From assembly GCF_000153225.1 (NCBI RefSeq), contig NZ_CH724148.1, positions 2,372,611-2,436,610 of the forward strand: a DNA stretch of 64,000 nucleotides, in the 5' to 3' direction. The position numbers were made by a program, and so were the translations under genes. This document shows positions 1-7,384 of this stretch, in pieces. The DNA is from Polaribacter irgensii 23-P (GTDB taxonomy: Bacteria; Bacteroidota; Bacteroidia; Flavobacteriales; Flavobacteriaceae). The notes under the pieces are model-generated. The model searched no databases. It was not told the DNA's origin and saw nothing but the letters and a program-made list of their open reading frames with translations. Every line of letters begins with the position of its first letter. Within the stretch, counting starts at the first letter, position 1.

Positions 1-780
1 AAAGTAAAGAAGAAAAATATGGTTATTATTCCAGACACAGCCAACCAGAGCAGGATGAGTTATAATAAGCACAGCAAAAAAACTACACATCTCTGAAAAG
101 GCCTATTTTAGCTTTCCAAAACCACAAAAGTATACAATGCGATAAGAGCATTCGCAGGGTATTCTAGGGATACTTGTGCAACAGACAGAAAAGCCTACAT
201 TGCTGGAAGTATCTACAAACGAATCAAAGCATATCGCAGCATACCTATTTTTTTCGGAGTTTGAAATACACTGCCATATACTACGTGTTTAATTTTTAAG
301 GACCACTTTCAAAACGAAATTATAAAAAATTGACTGCCCTAAAACGCCCCGTCTAATTTGCTAAGAAAAATCTTTCATCCTATTTTTTGCCGCAGCTAAA
401 TTTTAAATACGAACTCTAAAATAATTATTAGAAAATATTTCACCAATCTAATAGAAGAGTCAATGTTAAAGACACAATCCCAAACAATCTTAAATCTTTC
501 TCCCAATCTAAAAATTTAAATTGAATCCTAGCGTCTGAAAAAAGTATATAGTAGTTACTAAGAACACAGAGCTTCGAAAAATAGAAATGTGTTGTAAACT
601 TCTTTTTCATCTAAAGAGTAAAAAAGAGTAAGACAGGCAAAAATAAAAACAATAGCTTTTCAAAAAATAATAAAACGCTGTCGTTTTATAAAGTAAGAAA
701 ATGGGCGCACAGATTCAAATAATACCCAATATACTGCGATGATTTATGTGCAGTTATTCAAAGCATGGCTCTATGCACGT
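1..780. other. gene-free stretch at the window start
   Basis: No reading frame on either strand looks like a protein here, and no RNA gene or repeat shared with the rest of the window was recognised. The stretch is AT-rich and broken by stops in all frames. It may be decayed cassette DNA, because a worn copy of the array's recombination-site family begins just after it, but that is inference. Confidence 0.4.
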
Positions 781-861
781 TCAGACGGATTTCCTTGTTT
801 TGTTGTATTTAGCAAACTACCGTCTTTATCCACGCAACACACGTATACAAATACGTTGCTT
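781..861 (+). other. degenerate right half of an attC-like site
   Basis: The run from the GACGGATTT segment through CTTGTTTTGTTGTATTTAG, CACGCAAC and TATACAAATACGTTGC lines up in order with the right half of the well-preserved sites at 5492-5626 and 8748-8882. The closing box is GTTGCTT at 855-861. The left half could not be recognised. I read it as a worn member of the same attC-like family, which would put the array's left edge near 780. Confidence 0.4.
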
Positions 862-895
862 TCCCCCCAACCCTCACTAAAAAGAGGAAAGCAAC
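855..895. repeat. 10-bp perfect inverted repeat with 21-nt loop
   Basis: GTTGCTTTCC (855-864) and GGAAAGCAAC (886-895) are exact reverse complements. The first arm is also the closing box of the degenerate site just upstream, so the two arms may be the opening and closing boxes of a gene-less mini-cassette of about 30 bp. An ordinary hairpin is the alternative; no T-run follows it. Confidence 0.45.
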
Positions 896-1033
896 CCAAC
901 ACTTTAATGCAAGCATAATACTGCACCCTATTTTCAGGGATCCGCAAATTATACTGAATTCAGGGGTTGACAGGCGGTAGAATAAAAACTATATTTTAAA
1001 CAGTTTAAGAAAAGAACCTAAAGTTGGCTTTGA

Positions 1034-1120
1034 GCACCACTGCTGGGAATAATCGTAGGTTGTATTTTCGCTGTTGTATGTCTAGTAGGAGCCAGTTATG
1101 CTGTCGCAGATACTTGTTAA
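1034..1120 (+). other. cryptic hydrophobic Cys-containing peptide frame
   Basis: This 28-codon open stretch just upstream of the 70-aa membrane protein reads as a hydrophobic Gly/Ala/Val/Cys-rich peptide ending in GASYAVADTC. It has no ATG, and a TGA stop immediately precedes it, so as it stands it is not a normal gene. It is listed because the copy at 6573-6659 keeps the same frame without indels and with mostly silent or conservative changes. It may be the tail of a small bacteriocin-like or leader peptide whose 5' part is frameshifted. Confidence 0.25.
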
Positions 1121-1135
1121 TTAAAAATTAAAAAA

Positions 1136-1348
1136 ATGATAAAACATTCAAAGAAAACAGTGTTCTATTTTTTACTTTTTACTTCCATTATGACTGGAAT
1201 CTCTTTAGCAGATGTTAAATGGAGTATTGTAAAAGCAACAGAAAATGGCTTTAAGGAAATATTATTACCCTTAATTTTTTGCTTGCTAACTATCAACTTT
1301 TTAGTTTCTTATGTAGACAAAATTAAGAAAGAAAATAGGAAGAGTTAA
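1136..1348 (+). CDS. small membrane protein (70 aa), array copy 1
   Basis: A 70-residue protein with no recognised family. Two hydrophobic segments are visible, at about residues 8-25 and 40-60, with a lysine-rich tail after the second, which predicts a small two-span inner-membrane protein. The ATG lies behind an A-rich leader (AATTAAAAATTAAAAAA) typical of flavobacterial starts. It sits inside a long repeat also present at 6451-7160, where the same gene is frameshifted near its start. It follows a cryptic hydrophobic peptide frame by 15 bases, so a peptide-plus-membrane-partner pair is possible but unproven. Confidence 0.55.
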   Translation: MIKHSKKTVFYFLLFTSIMTGISLADVKWSIVKATENGFKEILLPLIFCLLTINFLVSYVDKIKKENRKS

Positions 1349-1904
1349 TTTGATAGAGTGCCTATAAACAGAACTTGGCATAACACCACATATAAAAGAA
1401 CAGCAGTGAAATGCAAGCTAAAAGCGTTTGCTTAACTGCTGTTTTGATTTACAATCTGAAAATAAAAGGGTTTTTTAATCCGCTATGTTATACGGATAAT
1501 ACCAGTACTCCCCTAAAAGCCCCTTCTAAAAAAAGAACGCATAACTAAAATAAAACGGCAGTACTATACCCATTTAGAGGGATAATAGAATTATACTGTT
1601 TTCAGGGATTGACACGCATTAAATAATACGCTATGTTTATAAAGCATAAAAAAAGAAACCTAAAGTTCGTTTTCGGACCCATATTCTAAAAAGGGCAACT
1701 GCTGTCGGTGAGTACTATTTTATACAACATGAAGAATCAATAAAATGGTAAAAAACGGATAAACATCAAACAGCAAGAATGCTAAGATTGAAACTGACAA
1801 AAGAAAAAAGTAGATTAAATAACCAAAATCAAAAAAGTATAATTTTTTTAATAGCGAGAGAGTCTAAAAAAAGCGAAAAGATTTTTTCATAAATTTAATA
1901 AGTT
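1349..1904. other. gene-free spacer with array repeats
   Basis: It holds a GGCATAAC box (1377-1384), a third, more diverged copy of the long element that begins with CAGCAGTGAAATGC at about 1401 (compare 3090 and 6939), and a CCCATTTAGAGGG hairpin-like motif near 1571. The part from about 1650 to 1904 shows no gene and no clear repeat. Confidence 0.5.
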
Positions 1905-2651
1905 ATGAACGTATTTAAAATTTTAAGAAACAAAAGAATCATTATTTTATTTAGTTTAAGTTTTTTGTTTTTCTCCTGTTCTCAATATGAGTTAAATAAT
2001 AAAAGAGTTTTTGACTATGCAATGTATCAAGCATATAAAGACAATCCAGTGGATATGCAAAAAGTGGAAATATTAAAATCTAAATTAAAAAAAGGCTTTT
2101 CAAAATCTGAAATAAATGAACAAATTTTAAACTTAGTGAATGACCAGTATCACACAAATTTAAAAATCCCTAAAAAAGTTCTCTATATTTCAGATATAAA
2201 CATAGATGAAATGAAATCTTTTAGCCTCTCAGAAAGCTTGATAAGTAAAGAAGAAATTAAATTAATAGATGAATTATCTTTAAATATTGGTTACAAAGGT
2301 CTAGACAGTGCATTAAAAATTTTAGAAGATAAAGTAATCGCTTCCAATTTGGATATAGCCTCTTTTAAAAAATATAATAATTTAGCGATTAGCCTTAAAG
2401 TTGTGAACATAGAAAACCCTCAACTTTTTAACAACAACAATCAACAATTTAAATTAAATAAAAAAGGAACAAACTTGTCTAAAATTGGAATTTTAGCTTG
2501 TATTGTTGCTATCATCGTGTGGATTGCAGCAGTAATAAGTTTTGTCCCAGCCTGTGCAACTTGGGTTCTTTGTGGGTTCGCAGGCTTCGCACTAATAGCA
2601 GCAACAGTTGAGGTTATATTAGAATGTGTCCCAAATACCCCAGAGCAATAA
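1905..2651 (+). CDS. predicted lipoprotein with Cys-rich hydrophobic tail
   Basis: A 248-aa protein of no family I recognise. The first 25 residues are a basic start, a hydrophobic stretch and FFSC, a plausible lipobox, so it is probably exported and lipid-anchored. Residues about 30-185 are polar and predicted mainly helical. The last 60 residues contain two hydrophobic segments separated by a Cys-containing turn, with cysteines spaced through them (ILAC, VPAC, VLCG, ILEC). That tail resembles hydrophobic membrane-active peptides more than an ordinary anchor. The next gene, a multi-span membrane protein, starts 24 bases downstream in the same direction. A toxin/immunity pair is one reading; nothing in the sequence proves it. 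Confidence 0.6.
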   Translation: MNVFKILRNKRIIILFSLSFLFFSCSQYELNNKRVFDYAMYQAYKDNPVDMQKVEILKSKLKKGFSKSEINEQILNLVNDQYHTNLKIPKKVLYISDINIDEMKSFSLSESLISKEEIKLIDELSLNIGYKGLDSALKILEDKVIASNLDIASFKKYNNLAISLKVVNIENPQLFNNNNQQFKLNKKGTNLSKIGILACIVAIIVWIAAVISFVPACATWVLCGFAGFALIAATVEVILECVPNTPEQ

Positions 2652-2674
2652 AGTATTAATAAAAATAAAGAATT

Positions 2675-3088
2675 ATGAAACTTTCGAAAAAATTGCACAA
2701 ATTTTCTATAATAACAATTCTTTTTTTAATTTTTTTCCTCTCAGTTGCAGTACTTTATAATTACAACAACTCAAATGAATTTTATAAAAATATAAAAACT
2801 TTTTTCTTATCTATATTTATTGTGAGTTTACTCATAATTAGTTTTTTGAAAAATCATCAAAGTTCTTTTTTAAATAGACCCTTAACCACATTCTGCTTAT
2901 GCCTGTTTACATTTTCTTTTTTAGCCTTACTTATTAATAAATTAATTTTAACCGGATTTAAAAATGAAATTATTTTATACGATCAAATTTCATCAATTGT
3001 TTTTGGTTTTTTTTCTTTTATATTCATCATTTATCAACACTACTACAATATGAAAAAAGAAAAAAATATAACGAAACCAGATCTCTAA
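2675..3088 (+). CDS. multi-span membrane protein (137 aa)
   Basis: A 137-aa, strongly hydrophobic protein with about four predicted membrane segments (roughly residues 10-28, 42-58, 70-90 and 107-125) and a lysine-rich C-terminus that should face the cytoplasm. No family is recognised. It starts 24 bases after the predicted lipoprotein and shares its direction, so the two are probably co-transcribed and may work together. Its stop is at the edge of the 3090-3534 repeat. Its low complexity makes homology searches unreliable; the reading frame itself is convincing from length and uniform composition. Confidence 0.55.
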   Translation: MKLSKKLHKFSIITILFLIFFLSVAVLYNYNNSNEFYKNIKTFFLSIFIVSLLIISFLKNHQSSFLNRPLTTFCLCLFTFSFLALLINKLILTGFKNEIILYDQISSIVFGFFSFIFIIYQHYYNMKKEKNITKPDL

Positions 3089-3089
3089 A

Positions 3090-3534
3090 AACAGCAGTGA
3101 AATGCCAGCTAAAAGCCCGTTCTGGACTGCTATTTTTGTTTACAATGCGAAAGTAAAAGGATTTTTAATCGGCTATTTTATGCGAATAATACCGGTACAC
3201 TCCAAAAATCCCCTTCTAAAAAAAACACGCCACTTTAAAGTAACTGCAAAGGTATACCCTATTTACAGGGATACCTAAATCATACCATTTTCGGGGATTG
3301 ATACGAATGCTATTTTAATGTAGTTTTGTTTCAGAAGTTACTATTGAAAAAGTTTGCTTTTAAATCCTTATCCGATAGATAAAAGGAGCCGTTCGTTTTG
3401 TACAACTTTGAAAGCTAGAAGTCTTTTTTTTCAATAATTTGACGCTGAAAAGAAAAACACAAAAACGTATAAAGTTCCGCCTATCCCCCCAATATAGAAA
3501 CTAATACGGATAAAAGGTAAGACTATAAACAAGT
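3090..3534 (+). repeat. ~445-bp array element, copy 1 (partner 6939-7384)
   Basis: The sequence from CAGCAGTGAAATGC to TATAAACAAGTTG is nearly the same as 6939-7384, in order and almost in length. Both copies stop matching exactly at the GTT box, where different gene units begin (GTTGGCAACAAG here, GTTGTGGCTAAT in the other). No gene lies inside. It contains the CCCTATTTACAGGG motif near 3257-3270. It behaves like a shared acceptor or upstream unit whose end is a recombination point. Confidence 0.75.
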
Positions 3535-3539
3535 TGGCA
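3457..3539 (+). other. attC-like site, second subtype (copy 1)
   Basis: An ACACAA box followed by CGTATAAAGTT on the left and TATAAACAA-GTTGGCA on the right reproduces the outer parts of the 132-bp family (left xxACAAC-ACCGTATAAAATT, right TATACAAACAC-GTTxxxx) in about 83 bp. The centre is different and lacks the GAAAGTCC hairpin. The closing GTTGGCA (3533-3539) is the exact reverse complement of TGCCAAC (4264-4270), which ends the following gene unit. Confidence 0.5.
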
Positions 3540-3558
3540 ACAAGCAGGAAAACAAAAA

Positions 3559-4254
3559 ATGAGGAAAATTGAGAAAATAGAAAATCACCTAAAGGAATCT
3601 AATAATTCCCAACATATAATCAATGGAATTAAAGCCATTTTAGCAAATTTTCCTGTTGGAAGTGGAATTGCCTCATTAATGTCTGATTACATTCCTTCTC
3701 AACGCGAATTGAGACTTATGGAGTTTACAGAAAATATAGCAAGAGATTTATCTGAATTAGAAAATGAAATAAATAAAAACTATCTGAAGTCAGATGAATA
3801 CGCTTTTATTTTTGAAAAATGCTTTAAAGGGGCTGTAGAAAATTATCAAAAGGAAAAAATAATTGCTTTCAGAGCCATATTAATTAACTCATTAATAGAG
3901 TTTAAAATTACTCAAACGGAAAAAGAATATTATTTGAATCTCGTTGACAATCTTTCGTTATTGCACATCAAAATATTGAGTTTTTTAGCTTTTCCAAAAA
4001 AGTATCTTGAAATAAATGGACTTGATGAATCCATTATATCTGGTAGTTTTAGTTCTTTTTTTCCAAAAGTAATTCCCGAAGCAAATATTGAAATTATTAA
4101 ACTTGCTTTCAAAGACTTACACAATTATGGATTTACGAATACAGATAGCGGAATATTCAGCACACTGACGTCAAGCAGCGGATGGAATTTATTAGGAGAT
4201 AACGTTTCAAAAAATGGACGAAATTTTATCGAGTTCATTTCATTGAATGAATAA
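3559..4254 (+). CDS. uncharacterised cassette protein (231 aa)
   Basis: No family is recognised. The protein is predicted mostly helical: a charged start, a short less polar Gly-rich segment at about residues 25-42 (ANFPVGSGIAS), a long helical middle, and a Ser/Thr-rich C-terminal part with winged-helix-like spacing. It has no signal peptide. It is the only gene of the unit bounded by GTTGGCA (3533) and TGCCAAC (4264), with its stop ten bases before the closing box, a tight fit typical of gene cassettes. The genes around it suggest a host-defence or stress cargo, but this is inference from context only. Confidence 0.6.
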   Translation: MRKIEKIENHLKESNNSQHIINGIKAILANFPVGSGIASLMSDYIPSQRELRLMEFTENIARDLSELENEINKNYLKSDEYAFIFEKCFKGAVENYQKEKIIAFRAILINSLIEFKITQTEKEYYLNLVDNLSLLHIKILSFLAFPKKYLEINGLDESIISGSFSSFFPKVIPEANIEIIKLAFKDLHNYGFTNTDSGIFSTLTSSSGWNLLGDNVSKNGRNFIEFISLNE

Positions 4255-4263
4255 ACAGCCAGC

Positions 4264-4395
4264 TGCCAACACCGTGTAAATTTAATTGCTTACTTCTAGC
4301 CTACTTACGAAAGTCCTCACGGACTTTCTATCTGTGAATTATTTATTAACTTCACTCCTTAACGCCGCAACTAAACTTATACAAACACGTTGTGC
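4264..4395 (+). other. attC-like recombination site 1
   Basis: A 132-bp imperfect inverted repeat. The outer boxes are TGCCAAC (4264-4270) and GTTGTGC (4389-4395). The inner arms are GTGTAAATTTAATTGC on the left and GCAACTAAACTTATACA on the right, which pair with bulges. The centre is a perfect GAAAGTCC-TCAC-GGACTTTC hairpin (4309-4328). Box spacing, imperfect arms and position directly after a gene stop match integron attC sites. The family is shared with 5492-5626, 7991-8124 and 8748-8882. Confidence 0.7.
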
Positions 4396-4431
4396 TTAAT
4401 GTAAAAAAAAACCCGCATATCATTATAATTT

Positions 4432-5466
4432 ATGAATACAGAAGAAATTTTATCATTACCTACTTTAGATAGACTAAAATATATAAACTCTGTAAATGAT
4501 ACGTTTGGATTTTTAAAAAAATTGAAAAGTGAAAAAAGTGAACTTCCAAGCGAATTAGAAAGTCTATTTAAAAGATTAGAAAAATTAAATATTTTTAATG
4601 AATCTAAACTAAGTTGGTGTGAAAAATATCCTGATTTCGGAGAAATTTTCCGAATAATGGATTTATACTTAAAATCTGAAATTTTAGTTGAATTTGGGGA
4701 AAAATCGCTTCCTGAATCATTATTAAATCAAGCTTTAGAAGTTTTTAAAAAAACAATTTCATTTAAAACTTCAAGTACATACAAGAAACTAACCAAAGGT
4801 CTTACTAATTCAAGATATAGGTATTATAACTACTGCATATCAAAAGAAATAGCAAGCAGTTTCCAAGACGAATTTTTAGATTGGGGAATTGAAATTAGCA
4901 ATTTATGGAATGAAATATATTATACAAAAGAGGATTTTTTTAATGACACTGGCTATGACCGAACAAGTTGGGAAACATACATCAAATACCCTAATATGCT
5001 TGAACGGAAAAAAGATGAACTTAAAAAACAGTCAGAAAAAGCTTTTGCATTAATGGCAAGTGGTTTAGAATTAATTGAAAAGCACAACACGATTATTACA
5101 GAAGAATACAAAAATAACGCTGTTGAAATGTCATTGTACGAACGTGAATTGGAAATTTCCCTAATGGTAGAGTTAGAAAATGGAAATGACAAACAGTATT
5201 GTTATGTCTATACTTTAGAATGTGAATTATTTGTCTTTTATGTTGGCATTGCATCTAACCCTAAAGAAAGGTTTGAACAACACATAAGAGGTGCTTTTAG
5301 CAATGAATCTCATCTCTTTAAGTCAAAGTTTATACAAAAGTATAATAACGAACTAAAACAAAATATAGTTTACGAAGGAATTAGAAAAAACTGCAAATTA
5401 TTTGAAAAAGAATATATTGCTATACACAACCCACTTGGAAATATGACACAAGGAGGAGAAGGATAA
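4432..5466 (+). CDS. protein with C-terminal GIY-YIG nuclease domain
   Basis: 344 aa. Residues about 256-344 look like a GIY-YIG catalytic domain: CYVYTLE and FYVGIA give the two aromatic strands (Y-Y...Y-G), an R sits in the helix after it (NPKERFEQH), a conserved-type Glu follows near KEYIAIH, and it ends in NMTQGGEG. GIY-YIG domains cut DNA or RNA using one metal ion. The first 250 residues are helical, charged and not recognised; they may bind the target or a partner. The gene fills one unit of the array (GTTGTGC at 4389 to ACACAAC at 5492, 6 of 7 bases complementary). A defence or mobile-element role is plausible; the nuclease assignment is firmer than the role. Confidence 0.75.
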   Translation: MNTEEILSLPTLDRLKYINSVNDTFGFLKKLKSEKSELPSELESLFKRLEKLNIFNESKLSWCEKYPDFGEIFRIMDLYLKSEILVEFGEKSLPESLLNQALEVFKKTISFKTSSTYKKLTKGLTNSRYRYYNYCISKEIASSFQDEFLDWGIEISNLWNEIYYTKEDFFNDTGYDRTSWETYIKYPNMLERKKDELKKQSEKAFALMASGLELIEKHNTIITEEYKNNAVEMSLYERELEISLMVELENGNDKQYCYVYTLECELFVFYVGIASNPKERFEQHIRGAFSNESHLFKSKFIQKYNNELKQNIVYEGIRKNCKLFEKEYIAIHNPLGNMTQGGEG

Positions 5467-5491
5467 TTAAACAAGTTAGAGAAAACACTAA

Positions 5492-5626
5492 ACACAACAC
5501 CGTATAAAATTAATTGCTGGCTTTTAGCGTATTTACGAAAGTCCAAACGGACTTTCGTAGTTCTTGTTTTATTTAGTAAATTAGTTCTTTAAACCACGCA
5601 CCAAACCATATACAAACACGTTATGC
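5492..5626 (+). other. attC-like recombination site 2
   Basis: A 135-bp site of the same family. The boxes are ACACAAC (5492-5498) and GTTATGC (5620-5626); the left inner arm is CGTATAAAATTAATTGC. The central hairpin has an 11-bp perfect stem, TACGAAAGTCC (5534-5544) with GGACTTTCGTA (5549-5559), around an AAAC loop. The closing GTTATGC is the exact reverse complement of GCATAAC (6452-6458), which closes the next unit. Confidence 0.7.
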
Positions 5627-5705
5627 ATAATCAAAAAAGTCACCCCTGAATTCAAAATTATCTTCCAAAATAGATTGATTGAAATAAAAAAAGTTGGATA
5701 AATAT

Positions 5706-5736
5706 TTTTTTTACTCCAAAATGTAAAGTATATTTG
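5706..5736 (+). promoter_or_regulatory. Bacteroidetes-type promoter of the membrane/Xre pair
   Basis: TATATTTG at 5729-5736 is a full match to the TAnnTTTG -7 element, and TTTT lies 19 bases upstream at 5706-5709 where TTTG is expected. The first gene starts about 50 bases later. So this unit appears to carry its own promoter, which is less usual for integron cassettes and fits one encoding a regulator. Confidence 0.55.
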
Positions 5737-5756
5737 TCATTATGGAAAATATACTT
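5726..5756. promoter_or_regulatory. operator-like inverted repeat over the -7 element
   Basis: AAGTATATTT (5726-5735) and AAATATACTT (5747-5756) are exact reverse complements separated by 11 bases. The left arm covers the -7 promoter element. The second gene downstream encodes an Xre-type repressor, so a dimer bound here would shut off its own operon. The arrangement is seen; the repressor assignment is inference. Confidence 0.5.
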
Positions 5757-5786
5757 ATTGTTTATTAATAATCTAAAATTAAAATT

Positions 5787-6236
5787 ATGAATGTAAAATC
5801 ATTTATGGAATGTGAGAGAAAAAGCCTTGAAAAGATGAAAAGGTATCAGTTATCCAACAAATTCAAGAAAATTGGAATAGGAATAATTATAATATCGGTA
5901 ATAGCATTTATCGTGAATAAATTATCCATTGAAAATATAGACTTAAAACTAACATCCAAATATGGAATATTAATTGGATTATTACTCGTTTCAATTTCAA
6001 AAGAAAAAATAGAAGATGAACTAATAAAATCTTTGAGAATGCAATCTTATACTTTTGCATTTATTGCAGGTGTTATAATTACTCTATTAACAAATCCAAT
6101 ATTTAACTATATAGCAAATTTAATTTCTGAAAAACAGGAAGGAAGTTTTGAAGGTGTTGGAGATTGGGAAATTTTATGGATTTTGTTGAGCATTCAAGTT
6201 TTTTATTTTGAATTCTTAAAGCGAATGAACAAATGA
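5787..6236 (+). CDS. membrane protein paired with Xre regulator (149 aa)
   Basis: 149 aa with four likely membrane segments (about residues 28-45, 58-70, 88-108 and 127-143) and a basic N-terminus (ERKSLEKMKRYQ). No enzyme motif is visible. Its stop overlaps the next start as ATGA, so it is translationally coupled to the helix-turn-helix gene. Small membrane proteins followed by a short Xre regulator are a common pair in Bacteroidetes and Firmicutes; the membrane partner's job is not known from the sequence. The pair forms one unit of the array. Confidence 0.7.
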   Translation: MNVKSFMECERKSLEKMKRYQLSNKFKKIGIGIIIISVIAFIVNKLSIENIDLKLTSKYGILIGLLLVSISKEKIEDELIKSLRMQSYTFAFIAGVIITLLTNPIFNYIANLISEKQEGSFEGVGDWEILWILLSIQVFYFEFLKRMNK

Positions 6237-6457
6237 AAAATCGACTAAAGATTGAAAGAGCAATATTAGACTTAACACAAGAAGAACTTGCTAATAAAAT
6301 TGGAGTATCGCGTCAAACGATAAGTTCAATTGAAAAAAACAGATATGTACCTTCAACAGTTCTTTCATTAAGACTTTCCAACTTATTTAAAAAACCAGTT
6401 AATGACTTCTTTGAGTTAGACGAAAATGAGAAAGCCAACACTTTAATAAAAGCATAA
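6233..6457 (+). CDS. Xre/Cro-type helix-turn-helix regulator (74 aa)
   Basis: 74 aa, nearly all one HTH_3 domain: the N-terminal helix carries RAILDLTQEELANKIG, the recognition helix is VSRQTISSIEKN, followed by the usual RYVPS turn and FKKPVNDFFEL. It is the short repressor class with no sensor domain. It overlaps the upstream membrane gene by four bases (ATGA). The stop codon lies inside the closing box GCATAAC (6452-6458), so the coding part runs to the very edge of the cassette-like unit. Autoregulation through the inverted repeat at 5726-5756 is likely. Confidence 0.85.
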   Translation: MKNRLKIERAILDLTQEELANKIGVSRQTISSIEKNRYVPSTVLSLRLSNLFKKPVNDFFELDENEKANTLIKA

Positions 6458-6572
6458 CACTACACCCTATTTTCAGGGATCCCAAAATTATACTGAATTC
6501 AGGGGTTGACAGGCGGTAGAATAAAAACTATATTCTAAACAGTTTAAGAAAAGGACCTAAAGTTAGCTTTGA

Positions 6573-6659
6573 GCACCACTGCAGGGAATAATCGTAGGTT
6601 GTACATTCGCTGTTGTATGTCTAGCAGGAGCCAGTTATGCTGTTGTAGATACCTGTTAA
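6573..6659 (+). other. cryptic hydrophobic peptide frame, copy 2
   Basis: Same frame as 1034-1120, ending in GASYAVVDTC, with no indel relative to copy 1 and mostly silent or conservative codon changes. It also lacks an ATG and is preceded by the same TGA. Conservation of frame between two drifting copies is the only reason to list it. Confidence 0.25.
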
Positions 6660-6674
6660 TTAAAAATTAAAAAA

Positions 6675-6888
6675 ATGATAAAACATTTAAAAGAGAACAT
6701 TGTTCTATTTTTTACTTTTTACTTCCATTATGACCGGAATCTCTTTAGCAGATGTTGAATGGAGTATTGTAAAAGCAACAGAAAATGGCTTTAAGGAAAT
6801 ATTATTACCCTTAATTTTTTGCTTGCTAACTATCAACTTTTTAGTTTCTTATGTAGACAAAATTAAGAAAGAAAATAGGAAGAGTTAA
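6675..6888 (+). pseudogene. frameshifted second copy of the small membrane protein
   Basis: The ATG at 6675 matches the start of the intact gene at 1136, but one extra base in the first ten codons (26 instead of 25 bases before the shared TGTTCTATTT) shifts the frame, and translation from this ATG soon stops. From TTG at 6700 the original frame is open again to the normal stop at 6888, giving 62 residues that match copy 1 almost perfectly. A shortened protein from the TTG is possible; the simpler reading is a decaying copy. Confidence 0.6.
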
Positions 6889-6938
6889 TTTGATAGAGTG
6901 CCTATAAACAGAACTTGGCACAACACCACATATAAAAG

Positions 6939-7384
6939 AACAGCAGTGAAATGCAAGCTAAAAGCGCATGCTGAACTGCTATTTTTATTTACAATCCGAA
7001 AGTAAAAGGGTTTTTAATCGGCTATTTTTTTAAGGATAATACCGTTACTCCCCAAAAAGCCCCTTCTAAAAAAAACACGCCACTTTAAAGTAACTGCAAA
7101 GGTGCACCCTATTTACAGGGATATCCAAATCATACCATTTTCAGGGATTGATACGAATGCTATTTTAATGTAGTTTTGTTTTAAAAGCGATTATTGAAAC
7201 AGTTTGCTTTTAAATCATTATCCAATAGATAAAAGGAGCAGCTCGTTTTGTAAAACTTTGAGATCTAGAAGTCTTTTTTTTCAATAATTTGACGCTGAAA
7301 CGAAAAACACAAAAACGTATAAAGTTCCGAATATCCCCCCAATATAGAAACGAATACGGATAAAAGGTAAGACTATAAACAAGT
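6939..7384 (+). repeat. ~445-bp array element, copy 2 (partner 3090-3534)
   Basis: Matches 3090-3534 from AACAGCAGTGAAATGC to the GTTG at 7383. No gene lies inside. Immediately upstream is GGCACAAC (6917-6924), a box-like sequence equivalent to GGCATAAC at 1377-1384. The copies diverge right after GTTG, where a different gene unit begins. Confidence 0.75.

Larger units (their letters stand above)
912..1621 (+). repeat. long direct repeat, copy 1 (partner 6451-7160)
   Basis: This segment is near-identical to 6451-7160 up to about position 1430, and clearly similar but more diverged from there to about 1621. It includes a CCCTATTTTCAGGG hairpin motif followed by a GTTGACA box, a cryptic hydrophobic peptide frame, the 70-aa membrane protein gene, a GGCATAAC box at 1377-1384 and a second, diverged CCC..GGG/TTGACA segment at about 1567-1617. 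Differences are mostly substitutions plus a few single-base indels, so the duplication is old enough to have drifted. Confidence 0.8.
6451..7160 (+). repeat. long direct repeat, copy 2 (partner 912-1621)
   Basis: See 912-1621. In this copy the left edge coincides with GCATAAC (6452-6458), the exact complement of the GTTATGC box that opens the preceding unit. About 60 bases further GTTGACA follows, and between them ACCCTATTTTCAG can pair with CTGAATTCAGGGG, giving a short attC-sized imperfect hairpin. The small membrane gene in this copy is frameshifted. Confidence 0.75.

Noticed and set aside
2441-2698. 85-aa - strand frame over the lipoprotein tail
   Set aside because: Antisense shadow; the + strand frame has a signal peptide, lipobox and consistent composition.
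912-7160. Composite transposon bounded by the long repeats
   Set aside because: The repeats are direct and carry no transposase, no terminal inverted repeats and no target-site duplication that I could see.
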